Positions 47,907 to 56,485 are shown, counted from the first letter of the stretch. The stretch is 64,000 bases of DNA from Nocardia aurea (GCF_003123685.1 NZ_QCYJ01000099.1:62001-126000), one strand, 5' to 3'. The notes: generated from the sequence alone by a model not told the origin. Numbers and translations: made by a program.

Positions 47907-48761
47907 ATGCTCGAATTCCGCACCGCGCCCGTCCGATTCACCGATCGCCTCCGCCCCGGCGGTCTGCGCCCCGATCGTGCTCCGCGTTGCCCCGCCGATT
48001 CCCTCGGCGGCCTCTGCGTCCTGGTCACCGACGCCTGTTCCGATGTCGGCCGCGCCACCGCGACCAGGCTCGCCATGCGAGGGGCCCGATTGGTGCTCGT
48101 GGCGCGGCGCTCCGATCAACTGGTCGGCGTCTGCGAGGAGATCACCGCGACCGGCGGGCTCGCGCGCTGGCACCGGTGCGACCTGTCCGCGCTCGGCGAT
48201 ATCGACCAGCTCGTCGACTGGGTGCGCGGCGAATTCGGCGCCGTCGACGTCCTGGTCAACAACGCGACCCGCCCGCAGCGCCGCCCCGTCACGCAATCGC
48301 TGGATCGCTTCCGCGACTATCAGCGCACCATGGCCGCCAACTACTTCGGCCCGCTGCGCCTGACCCTTGGCCTGCTGCCCGCGATGCTGCAATCGGGATC
48401 GGGTCACGTCATCAATGTCGGGCCGTTGCACCCGAATGCCGCCGCCACCCCGTATTTCGCGTCCTACGCCAGCTCCGTGGCGGCATGGACCACCTTCGGT
48501 CAGTGCGCCGACGCCGAGCTGGCGCCACACGGTATCCAGGTGAGCGCGGTGCGCTACCCGGTGACGGGCACCGACACCGACGAGGCCGCCGCCGATTTCG
48601 CGGTCACCGCCGCCGAGTCGGCCCGCACCATCGAGAACACCATCCGCGAGCGCTACGACACCCCGCGGAGCCGCCGGCCCGCGCTGACCCGCGCGCTGCG
48701 CGGCCTCGCGGACGCGGCCCCGCGTTCCACCCAGCGTCTCATCGACGCCTTCGGCAGGTGA
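47907..48761 (+). CDS. Short-chain dehydrogenase-like protein lacking the catalytic residues
   Basis: A 284-residue Rossmann-fold protein of the SDR family. The cofactor loop reads VTDACSDVGRATATRLAMRGA instead of TGxxxGIG. NNA is kept in DVLVNNATRPQ. The catalytic Ser position reads INVGPLHPNA and the YxxxK position reads YASSV, so Lys is replaced by Val and Ser is absent. It is therefore probably not an active dehydrogenase. ATG 47907 has GAAGG 11 bases upstream; GTG at 47889 is an alternative. Its partner may be the FAD oxidoreductase upstream. A terminator hairpin follows. Confidence 0.83.
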   Translation: MLEFRTAPVRFTDRLRPGGLRPDRAPRCPADSLGGLCVLVTDACSDVGRATATRLAMRGARLVLVARRSDQLVGVCEEITATGGLARWHRCDLSALGDIDQLVDWVRGEFGAVDVLVNNATRPQRRPVTQSLDRFRDYQRTMAANYFGPLRLTLGLLPAMLQSGSGHVINVGPLHPNAAATPYFASYASSVAAWTTFGQCADAELAPHGIQVSAVRYPVTGTDTDEAAADFAVTAAESARTIENTIRERYDTPRSRRPALTRALRGLADAAPRSTQRLIDAFGR

Positions 48762-48787
48762 ACCTCCGATAGGTCGGCGCACAACGA

Positions 48788-48816
48788 GAAGCGCCCCGCC
48801 GGTGGCGGGGCGCTTC
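48788..48816. terminator. Bidirectional terminator between the SDR-like gene and ctaF
   Basis: Perfect 13-bp stem GAAGCGCCCCGCC / GGCGGGGCGCTTC with a 3-base loop in a convergent gap. Confidence 0.85.
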
Positions 48817-48835
48817 GCTGTCTCACGCTACGAGC

Positions 48836-49252
48836 TCAGTGCTTCTCCGGGCCGAGGTAGTACTCGAAGACCAGTCCGCCCGCCGCGGCCAGCACGCAGA
48901 CCACGCCGATGCCGATCAGCCAGAACTGGAAGAACGCCAGGCCCAGCGCGGTGATCGAGCCCGCGCCCGCGAGCAGGATCGGCCAGGGGCTACCCGGCGA
49001 GAAGAAGCCGAGGTCACCGGCGCCGTCCACGATCTCGGCGTCCTCGTAATCCTCCGGACGCAGGTCGAGACGACGGGCGACGAACCGGAAGTAGGTGCCG
49101 ATGATCAGCGACAGACCCGCGGTCAGCACGATCGCGGTGGTGCCCGCCCACTCGACGCCGGTGCGCGACCTGCCGGTGAAGAATCCGTAGATGATGCCGG
49201 TGATCACGAAGAACACCGTGAGCAGCTCGAAAATCCGCGCTTCGATCTTCAT
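48836..49252 (-). CDS. ctaF: Cytochrome c oxidase subunit IV (actinobacterial)
   Basis: Small membrane subunit specific to actinobacterial aa3 oxidase, 138 residues with four hydrophobic segments (LLTVFFVITGIIYGFFTG, WAGTTAIVLTAGLSLIIGTYF, PILLAGAGSITALGLAFFQFW, IGIGVVCVLAAAGGLVFEYYL). The conserved GFFSPGSPWPI motif between helices 2 and 3 is present. It is 15 bases downstream of ctaC on the same strand and shares its transcript. Confidence 0.95.
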   Translation of the reverse strand: MKIEARIFELLTVFFVITGIIYGFFTGRSRTGVEWAGTTAIVLTAGLSLIIGTYFRFVARRLDLRPEDYEDAEIVDGAGDLGFFSPGSPWPILLAGAGSITALGLAFFQFWLIGIGVVCVLAAAGGLVFEYYLGPEKH

Positions 49253-49267
49253 ATCGGAATCAGTCCC

Positions 49268-50344
49268 TTACTTGGCTTCGGCCGCGGTCTTGGTCGTGCG
49301 ATCGGTGTTGAACGGACGGGTCGAGGTGGCGACCGGGGACTCACCGATGGACTCGAGCGCCTGGGCGTTGGTCTTGCCCGCCTTGCGCGCGTCGAGGTAC
49401 TTGGTGAAGTTCTCCGGCGACACCGCGCGGACCTCGAAGTTCATCATCGAGTGGTAGGTACCGCACATCTCCGCGCAGCGGCCGACGAACGCGCCTTCCT
49501 TCTCGATCTCGGTGATCTGGAAGACGTTGTCGGAATGGTTTTCCTTCGGGTTCGGCATCACGTCGCGCTTGAACAGGAACTCCGGCACCCAGAAGGCGTG
49601 GATGACGTCCGCGGCGGCGAGCTGGAACTCGATGACCTTGCCCGTCGGCAGCACCAGGACCGGGATCTCGCTCGACGAGCCGACGGTCTCGATCTTGTCG
49701 TAGTGCAGGTACGAGAGGATGTCGTTGGCGGGCTTGCCGTGCAGCGGACCCGGCTGCGGGTGTCCGTCCTTGGTGAGGTGCTCGTATTCCTCGAGCTGCT
49801 CCTTGGCGGCATCCTCGCGGACGGTGTCGATACCGTCGAACTTGTAGCCGTCCTTGAAGTCGATATCGCGGTAGCCGAACTTCCAGTTCCACTGGAAGGC
49901 GGTCACGTCGATGGTGACGTCCGGATCCGGGACCTTCTCGTGCACGTAGTTCTGCACGACGACGGTGAAGTAGAACAGCACCGCGATGATGACGAACGGA
50001 ATCGCCGTGTAGGTCAGCTCCAGCGGCACGTTGTAGCCGGTCTGGCGCGGGAACTCCGGCGAGTCCTTCTTCTTGCGGTGGAAGATGATGGTCCAGAAGG
50101 TCAGACCCCAGACCAGGACGCCCATCACCAGGGCGGCCAGGACGGACCAGGTCCACAGCTCCCGCATCCGGGTGCCCTGCGGCGTGATGCCGGAGGGCCA
50201 GCCGAACCGCAGCCAGACATTGTCGATCGAGCAGCCCGAGACGAGCATCGCGGTGATCCCGAGGGATACCGCCAGCCCGGCCCGCCGGAGGACTCGGCCC
50301 CTGGCGGGTCGTGCCCCGATCTCTTCGCTCGCCTTGTGCGCCAC
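49268..50344 (-). CDS. ctaC: Cytochrome c oxidase subunit II
   Basis: Carries the CuA centre that receives electrons from the QcrC subunit. The lipoprotein signal has Cys38 in MLVSGCSI. Two transmembrane helices follow (WSVLAALVMGVLVWGLTFW and PFVIIAVLFYFTVVVQNYV). The CuA ligands are in VGRCAEMCGTYHSMMNF. An extra hydrophilic insert (DTVREDAAKEQLEEYEHLTK) is typical of actinobacterial CtaC and contacts QcrC. GTG 50344 is chosen from GGAAGG 7 bases upstream, giving 358 residues. Forms the ctaC-ctaF transcript, divergent from asnB. Confidence 0.95.
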   Translation of the reverse strand: MAHKASEEIGARPARGRVLRRAGLAVSLGITAMLVSGCSIDNVWLRFGWPSGITPQGTRMRELWTWSVLAALVMGVLVWGLTFWTIIFHRKKKDSPEFPRQTGYNVPLELTYTAIPFVIIAVLFYFTVVVQNYVHEKVPDPDVTIDVTAFQWNWKFGYRDIDFKDGYKFDGIDTVREDAAKEQLEEYEHLTKDGHPQPGPLHGKPANDILSYLHYDKIETVGSSSEIPVLVLPTGKVIEFQLAAADVIHAFWVPEFLFKRDVMPNPKENHSDNVFQITEIEKEGAFVGRCAEMCGTYHSMMNFEVRAVSPENFTKYLDARKAGKTNAQALESIGESPVATSTRPFNTDRTTKTAAEAK

Positions 50345-50843
50345 GCTCACGCCTTCCTGGTCGCCACACATTCCGACATATGCGCCGCCGAGGGTGCGAT
50401 CTCCCCGGCGACACGTTCCAAGCACGTTTCAGGCCGTCCGCCACCGGCACGACGTGGTGCACACGCCAGCTGAGAATGACCTGAGTACTACGCAGCGTAG
50501 ACCAAACCGGCGCGCAGTTCGTCGTCGGGTCGTCTTCGACACTCCGCCCGCGGGAGCCGGGTACGCGACCGCCTTCCGCGGGTATGACAAAAGCCCTGGA
50601 TACCGGTAGAACCGGTCGCCTCGGCACCGGAGAACGGGCGAAGGGCGGCACTGCCGTGACGCGCGGATGCGGTGCGTGCGGCATACTCGGACACGAGTTT
50701 TCGGCCGCTGCGCTCCGCTCGATCGCGGCCCGGTCAGACCGGGCGCGCACGCTCACGGCGGAGACCGCGCACCGTCCCCCGCAAGATACTTCGGACGCCC
50801 CGGACGGGGGCGTCCCGACCGGAGAAACGAGGTTGCCGACACC
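50345..50843. other. 500-base divergent promoter region between ctaC and asnB
   Basis: No gene supported. It contains the perfect palindrome CTACGC-A-GCGTAG at 50488-50500. On the minus strand TACGCT and TAGTACT occur around this site and could serve as -10 elements for ctaC, leaving a leader of about 140 bases. Confidence 0.5.
50488..50500. promoter_or_regulatory. 13-bp palindrome upstream of ctaC
   Basis: CTACGC and GCGTAG around one A, about 145 bases before the ctaC start and overlapping a possible minus-strand -10. Candidate operator. Confidence 0.4.
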
Positions 50844-52787
50844 GTGTGCGGACTGCTCGGATTCCTGACAGCTGATGCGGCGACATCCGATGTGGTCGAC
50901 CAGGTCTACGACGCCCTGCATTGCATGCGCCACCGCGGCCCCGACGAGCGCGGCACCTGGCACGACGACCACATGATCTTCGGCTTCAACCGGCTCTCGA
51001 TCATCGATATCGAACATTCGCACCAGCCGCTGCGCTGGGGTCCGGCCGACAACCCGCAGCGGTACGCGCTGACCTTCAACGGGGAGATCTACAACTACCT
51101 CGAACTGCGCGAAGAACTCGCCGCCGACCACGGGGCGGAATTCCCCGACGGCACGATGTTCGCCACCGAGGGCGATTCCGAGGCCATCGTGGCCGCGTAC
51201 CACTACTGGGGCGCGGACGCGGTGAAACGCCTGCGCGGCATGTTCGCCTTCGCGATCTGGGATACCGAGACCGAGGAACTGTTCCTGGCTCGCGACCCGT
51301 TCGGCATCAAACCGTTGTTCCTGGCGACGGGCCCCGGCGGCACCGCCTTCGCCAGCGAGAAGAAGAGCCTGCTCGACCTGCTGCCCGCACTCGGCCTGTC
51401 CGACGCCCTCGATCCGCGGGCGCTGGAGCACTACACCGTGCTGCAATACGTGCCGGAGCCGGAAACGCTGCACGCGGGGATCAGGCGTCTGGAATCGGGC
51501 ACCTACGCGACCGTGCGCGAGGGCGGCGAGCCGAAGTCGACCCGATACTTCCGGCCGGATTTCCGGGTGCGCTCCTTCGCGGCCGGGTCGGAGGCCGCGC
51601 GCTACCGCGAGATCGCCGCGGCGTTGGAGGACTCGGTCGCCAAACACATGCGCGCCGATGTCACCGTCGGATCGTTCCTGTCCGGCGGCATCGACTCGAC
51701 CGCCATCGCGGCGCTGGCCATGCGGCACAACCCGAAACTCATCACCTTCACCACGGGTTTCGAGCGCGAGGGCTATTCGGAGGTCGACGTGGCCGCCGAG
51801 AGCGCCGAGGCGATCGGCGCCCGCCACATCGTCAAGGTCGTCTCCCCCGCCGAATTCGCCGCCGCGATTCCCGAAATCGTCTGGTACCTCGATGATCCGG
51901 TGGCCGATCCGGCGCTGGTCCCGTTGTATTTCGTAGCCAAGGAAGCCCGCAAGCACGTCAAGGTCGTGCTCTCGGGCGAGGGCGCCGACGAACTGTTCGG
52001 CGGATACACGATCTACCGGGAACCGCTGTCGCTCAAGCCCTTCGAATATCTGCCGAAGGGGCTGCGACGGCTGGCGGGCCGGTTGTCGGAGCGGATTCCG
52101 GACGGCACCCGCGGCAAGAGCCTGCTGCACCGCGGCTCCCTCGGCCTGGAGGAGCGCTACTACGGCAACGCGCGCAGTTTCAGCGATGCCCAATTGCGTT
52201 CGGTGCTGCGCGAATTCCGTCCCGAATGGACCCATCAGGACGTGACCGCCCCGCTGTACGCGCAATCGGCAGCTTGGGATCCGGTGGCGCGGATGCAGCA
52301 TCTGGACCTGTTCACCTGGCTGCGTGGCGACATCCTGGTCAAGGCCGACAAGATGACGATGGCCAATTCGCTGGAACTGCGGGTGCCGTTCCTGGATTCG
52401 GAAGTGCTGAAGGTCGCCGAGGGTCTGCCCTACGACCAGAAGATCACCAAGGAGACGACCAAGTACGCGCTGCGCCAGGCACTGGAGGGCATCGTCCCGT
52501 CGCATGTGCTGCATCGGGCCAAACTGGGATTCCCCGTGCCGCTGCGGCACTGGCTGCGCGGCACCGAACTGTTCGACTGGGCCCAGGCCCAGATCGCCGA
52601 TTCGCAGACCGATCACCTGCTCGACAAGGCCGCGATCAAGACCATGCTCGACGATCACCGCGCCGGACGCTCCGATCACAGCCGCAGGCTGTGGACGCTG
52701 CTGGTGTTCATGGTGTGGCACGGCATCTTCGTCGAGGACCGGATCAAGCCGGAGATCCAGGAGCCCGCCTACCCGGTGTCCTTGTAA
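50844..52787 (+). CDS. asnB: Asparagine synthetase (glutamine-hydrolysing) / LtsA type
   Basis: Amidotransferase of 647 residues. The Ntn glutaminase nucleophile is Cys2 directly after the GTG start (VCGLLGFL), with HRGPDERG and FGFNRLSIIDIEHSHQPLRWG and the FNGEIYNYLELR loop. The synthetase domain has the PP-loop FLSGGIDSTAIAAL and GEGADELFGGYTIY. Close to M. tuberculosis Rv2201. The corynebacterial homologue LtsA amidates peptidoglycan diaminopimelate, so a cell-wall role is possible. The constrained Cys2 fixes the start at 50844. A strong terminator follows the stop. Confidence 0.95.
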   Translation: MCGLLGFLTADAATSDVVDQVYDALHCMRHRGPDERGTWHDDHMIFGFNRLSIIDIEHSHQPLRWGPADNPQRYALTFNGEIYNYLELREELAADHGAEFPDGTMFATEGDSEAIVAAYHYWGADAVKRLRGMFAFAIWDTETEELFLARDPFGIKPLFLATGPGGTAFASEKKSLLDLLPALGLSDALDPRALEHYTVLQYVPEPETLHAGIRRLESGTYATVREGGEPKSTRYFRPDFRVRSFAAGSEAARYREIAAALEDSVAKHMRADVTVGSFLSGGIDSTAIAALAMRHNPKLITFTTGFEREGYSEVDVAAESAEAIGARHIVKVVSPAEFAAAIPEIVWYLDDPVADPALVPLYFVAKEARKHVKVVLSGEGADELFGGYTIYREPLSLKPFEYLPKGLRRLAGRLSERIPDGTRGKSLLHRGSLGLEERYYGNARSFSDAQLRSVLREFRPEWTHQDVTAPLYAQSAAWDPVARMQHLDLFTWLRGDILVKADKMTMANSLELRVPFLDSEVLKVAEGLPYDQKITKETTKYALRQALEGIVPSHVLHRAKLGFPVPLRHWLRGTELFDWAQAQIADSQTDHLLDKAAIKTMLDDHRAGRSDHSRRLWTLLVFMVWHGIFVEDRIKPEIQEPAYPVSL

Positions 52788-52802
52788 ACCCCCGAATACA
52801 CC

Positions 52803-52834
52803 GAATGCCCCCGGACGCGAGTCCGGGGGCATTC
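52803..52834. terminator. Bidirectional terminator between asnB and the kinase gene
   Basis: Perfect 14-bp stem GAATGCCCCCGGAC / GTCCGGGGGCATTC with a GCGA tetraloop in a convergent gap. Confidence 0.88.
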
Positions 52835-52848
52835 GTCTTCGCTCGGTG

Positions 52849-53817
52849 TCAGAGCAGCGGCTTGATCTCCGCGGCCGCGTCCGCGCCGTAGGCGTCGGTC
52901 AGTCGCTCCAGCGCGTCGTCCTTGTTCAGCGACCATTCCTGGGTGCCCATCGTCTCCAGCACCAGCACCGCGATCAGGGATCCGAGCTGCGCAGAACGCT
53001 CCAGGCTCAGACCGGCGGTGTGGCCGGTGAGGAATCCGGCGCGGAACGCGTCGCCGACACCGGTCGGCTCGACCTTCTCGCGCTCGGGGACGACACCGAC
53101 GCGCACCTCGGTGCCGTCGCGATCGACGATGTGCACGCCTTCGGCGCCGAGCGTGGTGACCCGGATACCGACCTTGGCGGCCACCTCGGCCTCGCTCAGA
53201 CCGGTCTTCTGCAACAGCAGCGCCCACTCGTACTTGTTCGTGAACAGGTAGGTGGCGCCCTCGATCAGCCGTACCGCCTGGTCGCCGTCGAGGCGGGCGA
53301 GCTGCTGGGACGGATCGGCGACGAAGGGGATGCCGACCTCGCGGCATTCCTCGGTGTGGCGCAGCATCGCCTCGGGATCGTTCGCGCCGACCAGCACCAG
53401 GTCGAGGGTGTTCGATTCGGCGAGTTCGATGATCGAGATGTCGCGGGCCTCGCTCATCGCGCCCGGATAGAACGACGCGATCTGGGCCATGTCGTCATCG
53501 GTGGTGCACACGAACCGAGCGGTGTGGGCGCGGTCGGAGGTGAGCACGGTCGAGCAGTCGACACCGTGCTTCTCCAGCCAGGCGCGGTATTCGCCGAAAT
53601 CGGCGCCGACCGCCCCGACGAGCAACGGCGCGCGGTTGAGGATGCCCATGGCGTAGGCGATGTTTCCCGCCACGCCACCGCGGCGGATCTGGAGATCATC
53701 GACCAGGAAGCTCAGCGACACATGGTCGAGCTGATCGGCCAGGAGTACGTCGGCGAACCGTCCGGGGAAACGCATGAGATGGTCGGTCGCGATGGACGCG
53801 GACACGGCGATTGACAC
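52849..53817 (-). CDS. adoK: PfkB-family adenosine kinase-like enzyme
   Basis: A 322-residue ribokinase-fold enzyme, homologue of Rv2202c, which I recall as an adenosine kinase unlike the eukaryotic type. The start VSIAVSASIATDHLMRFPGRF aligns with that protein. The nucleoside lid region (SLSFLVDDLQIRRGGVAGNIAYAMG) and the catalytic anion-hole motif EPTGVGDAFRAGFLTG are present. GTG 53817 has GAAGGG about 9 bases upstream. The preserved order asnB-adoK-Fe-S carrier mirrors mycobacteria. Confidence 0.92.
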   Translation of the reverse strand: MSIAVSASIATDHLMRFPGRFADVLLADQLDHVSLSFLVDDLQIRRGGVAGNIAYAMGILNRAPLLVGAVGADFGEYRAWLEKHGVDCSTVLTSDRAHTARFVCTTDDDMAQIASFYPGAMSEARDISIIELAESNTLDLVLVGANDPEAMLRHTEECREVGIPFVADPSQQLARLDGDQAVRLIEGATYLFTNKYEWALLLQKTGLSEAEVAAKVGIRVTTLGAEGVHIVDRDGTEVRVGVVPEREKVEPTGVGDAFRAGFLTGHTAGLSLERSAQLGSLIAVLVLETMGTQEWSLNKDDALERLTDAYGADAAAEIKPLL

Positions 53818-53899
53818 GAGGCTGAGCCCTTCAACGGTAGGCAACAGAAAGTGAGGACGGGGACGAGAAAGTCCCTGCCCTCACCGTATCAACCAGAGC

Positions 53900-54250
53900 T
53901 CAGTTGAAGGAGTCTCCGCACGCGCACGAACCCGTGGCGTTGGGGTTGTCGATCGTGAAGCCCTGCTTCTCGATGGTGTCGACGAAGTCGATCGACGCGC
54001 CCTGGATGTAGGGGGCGCTCATCCGATCGACGGCCAGCTTGACGCCGGAGAAATCGACGACCAGGTCGCCGTCGAGCGAGCGGTCGTCGAAGAAGAGCTG
54101 GTAGCGCAGGCCCGCGCAACCGCCGGGCTGTACCGCGATACGCAGCGCCAGATCGTCGCGGCCTTCCTGATCCAGGAGCGCCTTCGCCTTGAGGGCGGCG
54201 GCTTCGGTCAGAGTCGCGCCGTGGGTGGTCGTCTCGTTCTGCACAGTCAT
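53900..54250 (-). CDS. erpA: A-type iron-sulfur cluster carrier (HesB/ErpA)
   Basis: A 116-residue scaffold that delivers Fe-S clusters to target proteins. The three conserved Cys are present: GGCAG in the middle and SCACGDSF at the C-terminus, with the latter in the C-x-C spacing. Homologue of Rv2204c. ATG 54250 has AGGAGAG about 4 bases upstream. The Rieske protein encoded in this window is one plausible client. It lies 80 bases from the kinase gene on the same strand and may have its own promoter. Confidence 0.94.
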   Translation of the reverse strand: MTVQNETTTHGATLTEAAALKAKALLDQEGRDDLALRIAVQPGGCAGLRYQLFFDDRSLDGDLVVDFSGVKLAVDRMSAPYIQGASIDFVDTIEKQGFTIDNPNATGSCACGDSFN

Positions 54251-54460
54251 GAACTCTCCTAAGGACAGCTGTCGTCAACCCGTGAACAGCGCACGGCTTG
54301 GTGGTCCAACGCCACTCAGCGGGCTGCTATTCCCTATCTTGCCACCACCGCACCCCGGCGTGAGCACAACCTCCATTGTGCCCGGCCTCCCGCACCCCCG
54401 CCGGAGACATGCCCCACACCCCCTCGGCGGACCGCGTTTCCCGCCGCGTCGAGCATCGAA

Positions 54461-54466
54461 TAGCCT
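54461..54466 (+). promoter_or_regulatory. -10 hexamer of the DUF3043 gene
   Basis: TAGCCT, 7 bases before the GTG; no ribosome site. Confidence 0.6.
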
Positions 54467-54473
54467 GGTCGGT

Positions 54474-55145
54474 GTGAAATTGTTCCGTCGCGGCGAGTCC
54501 AGCAGCACCGACGCGACCGCCGACACCACGGCGGACGCGAACGGTAGCGAGACCGCCGGTACCACTCGAAGTTCCACCACCGCAACCCTCGGGAAGGGCC
54601 GCCCCACGCCGAAACGTCGTGACGCGCAAGGTAAGCGACGCGGCCCCGTCGCGCCCGCGCCCCTCACCTCCAAGGAGGCGAGGGCACGCCGCAAGGCGAC
54701 CCGCGGCACCAGGGAAGACCGCAAATCGGCCTCGGCCGAGCGACGCCTGGCGGCCCAGGATCGCCGTAACCGGATGCTCGCGGGCGAGGACAAGTTCCTG
54801 CTGCCGCGCGACAAGGGTCCGGTTCGGGCCCACGTACGCGACGTGGTCGACGGTCGCCGCAATCTCGTCGGGCTGTTCATGCCGATGGCCGTCGTGCTGC
54901 TGCTGTCGATGTTCGCCGCGCCGCGCCTGCAGTCGATCCTGACCCTCGGGATGCTCGTCATGATGCTGTTCATGATGATCGAGGGCTTCGTGCTCGGCCG
55001 GATCGTCAACAACCGGGTTCGCGAGCGCTTCCCCGACACCGCCGACACCGGGTTCAAACTCGGCTGGTACGCCTTCGTCCGCGCCTCCCAGATCCGCAAG
55101 ATGCGCGCGCCCAAACCTCGCGTGAGCCCCGGCGACGCCGTCTGA
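54474..55145 (+). CDS. DUF3043 membrane protein
   Basis: A 223-residue actinobacterial protein, homologue of Rv2206. The N-terminal 110 residues are hydrophilic and highly charged (TPKRRDAQGKRRGPVAP, SKEARARRKATRGTRED). Two membrane helices follow (NLVGLFMPMAVVLLLSMFA and SILTLGMLVMMLFMMIEGFVLG), and a conserved C-terminal NRVRERFPDTADTGFKLGWYAFVRASQIRKMRAPKP. GTG 54474 is the leaderless-type start, TAGCCT 7 bases upstream. Function unknown; the conserved tail suggests a partner-binding site. Confidence 0.88.
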   Translation: MKLFRRGESSSTDATADTTADANGSETAGTTRSSTTATLGKGRPTPKRRDAQGKRRGPVAPAPLTSKEARARRKATRGTREDRKSASAERRLAAQDRRNRMLAGEDKFLLPRDKGPVRAHVRDVVDGRRNLVGLFMPMAVVLLLSMFAAPRLQSILTLGMLVMMLFMMIEGFVLGRIVNNRVRERFPDTADTGFKLGWYAFVRASQIRKMRAPKPRVSPGDAV

Positions 55146-55161
55146 CCTCGCGACAGACGCA

Positions 55162-55215
55162 CACGGGCCTCTTCGTCACTGCACCCTTTCGGACGCGGTC
55201 ACGGAGAGGCCCGTG
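55162..55215. terminator. Long-loop hairpin after the DUF3043 gene
   Basis: 11-bp stem CACGGGCCTCT / AGAGGCCCGTG (55162-55172 with 55205-55215) and a 32-base loop between convergent genes. Confidence 0.5.
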
Positions 55216-55238
55216 GCATATCCGGACCGAGGCCGGGA

Positions 55239-55400
55239 TCAGTGATGGTGGGAGGCACGGCCGAGGATGACGTCCAGTTCGGCGCGTACGCGCTGGGCAT
55301 CGCGATCGACGACATCGCGGGAGCCCGCCGGGGTGCGTCCACGGACCAGGAATACGCCGAAGACCACGATGATCGCCATGGTGAGGAGAAAAGTAATCAT
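55239..55400 (-). CDS. Small single-pass membrane protein
   Basis: A 53-residue protein starting MITFLLTMAIIVVFGVFLVRGR, one membrane helix directly at the N-terminus, then a charged cytoplasmic tail (DVVDRDAQRVRAELDVILGRASHHH). ATG 55400 is chosen because the sequence upstream of it is not protein-like. CAAAAT, a weak -10, sits 7 bases before it. It lies between DUF3043 and a divergent GlxA-type regulator. I recognise no family; the length and layout suggest a regulatory or assembly micro-protein. Confidence 0.6.
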   Translation of the reverse strand: MITFLLTMAIIVVFGVFLVRGRTPAGSRDVVDRDAQRVRAELDVILGRASHHH

Positions 55401-55474
55401 GGCAGTAATTTTGCGTCCATAGATTTTCCGCCGAAAGTGGCTGTTCTGCCGTTGTCCGCAAATATTCGGCCAGG

Positions 55475-55480
55475 TACGCT
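55475..55480 (+). promoter_or_regulatory. -10 hexamer of the GlxA-type regulator gene
   Basis: TACGCT, 6 bases before the ATG; no ribosome site. Confidence 0.6.
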
Positions 55481-55486
55481 GAGCGC

Positions 55487-56485
55487 ATGCTCTCGAAGGT
55501 GGCCGTCGCGCTGTCCGAACCACTCGCCATGTTCGAATTCGGCGTCGTCTGCGAGGTCTTCGGCCTCGACCGCACCATGGACGGACTGCCGGGATTCGAC
55601 TTCAGGGTCTGCGGCGCCGAACCGGGGAAGCCGTTGCGCTCCACCACCCCCGGCGTCACGGTCACCCCGGATCACGGGCTCGACGCGCTGCTCGACGCCG
55701 ACCTGGTCGCCATCGCGGCGTTCCACGTCTCGGGTCTGGACAACCCGGAGAACCAGCCGATCATCGACGCGGTCCGCGCCGCCTTCGACGCGGGCGCGAT
55801 CGTGCTCACCGTCTGCTCCGGCGCGTTCATGGCGGGCGCGGCAGGCCTGCTGGACGGGCGCAAATGCACCACGCACTGGAAATACGTCGACCAACTCGCC
55901 GCCCGCTTCCCCGAGGCGACCATCGATCCCGACGTCCTGTTCGTCGACGAGGGCAATCTGATCACCAGCGCGGGCACCGCCGCGGGCATCGACGCCTGTC
56001 TGCACCTGGTGCGCAGGGAGATCGGCAGCAACGCCGCCAACGCCATCGCCCGCCGCATGGTGGTGCCGCCCCAGCGTGACGGCGGTCAGCGCCAGTTCAT
56101 CGAACGTCCCGTCGCCGCGTGCAGTTCGGAAAGTCTGAGCGAGACCCTCCAGTGGATGAACGAGAACCTCGAACTCCAGCACACCGTCGAGGATCTGGCC
56201 GCCCGCTCGACGATGTCCACCAGGACCTTCGCGCGCCGCTTCGCCGCCGAAACCGGGACGACACCGGTGAAATGGCTCACCAACCAGCGTGTTCTCTACG
56301 CGAAGCAGCTGCTGGAGGAATCCGATCTCGGACTGGAGCAGATCGCCGGACGCGCGGGTTTCGGTTCGGGCGCGCTGCTGCGTCACCACTTCCAGCGACT
56401 GGTCGGAATAGCGCCCACCGAGTACCGCCGGCGCTTCGGTTCGTCCTCGGAGGGGCAGCGATCGGACCCGGCCCCGATCGGGTGA
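55487..56485 (+). CDS. GlxA-family transcriptional regulator (DJ-1/PfpI + AraC HTH)
   Basis: A 332-residue regulator with an N-terminal class-I amidotransferase-like (DJ-1/PfpI) sensor and a C-terminal AraC helix-turn-helix. The sensor has the Cys motif LTVCSGAFMAGAAGLLDGR and the following CTTHWKYVDQLAARFP typical of GlxA proteins. The DNA-binding half shows TVEDLAARSTMSTRTFARRFAAETGTTPVKWL and LEQIAGRAGFGSGALLRHHFQRLVG. ATG 55487 is leaderless type. Target and signal unknown; the small membrane gene divergent from it is a candidate target. Confidence 0.93.
   Translation: MLSKVAVALSEPLAMFEFGVVCEVFGLDRTMDGLPGFDFRVCGAEPGKPLRSTTPGVTVTPDHGLDALLDADLVAIAAFHVSGLDNPENQPIIDAVRAAFDAGAIVLTVCSGAFMAGAAGLLDGRKCTTHWKYVDQLAARFPEATIDPDVLFVDEGNLITSAGTAAGIDACLHLVRREIGSNAANAIARRMVVPPQRDGGQRQFIERPVAACSSESLSETLQWMNENLELQHTVEDLAARSTMSTRTFARRFAAETGTTPVKWLTNQRVLYAKQLLEESDLGLEQIAGRAGFGSGALLRHHFQRLVGIAPTEYRRRFGSSSEGQRSDPAPIG

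Noticed and set aside
49341..52832. Very long minus-strand open frame opposite asnB and running into ctaC.
   Set aside because: Shadow of asnB codon usage; the frame contains no family motif and overlaps two certain genes.
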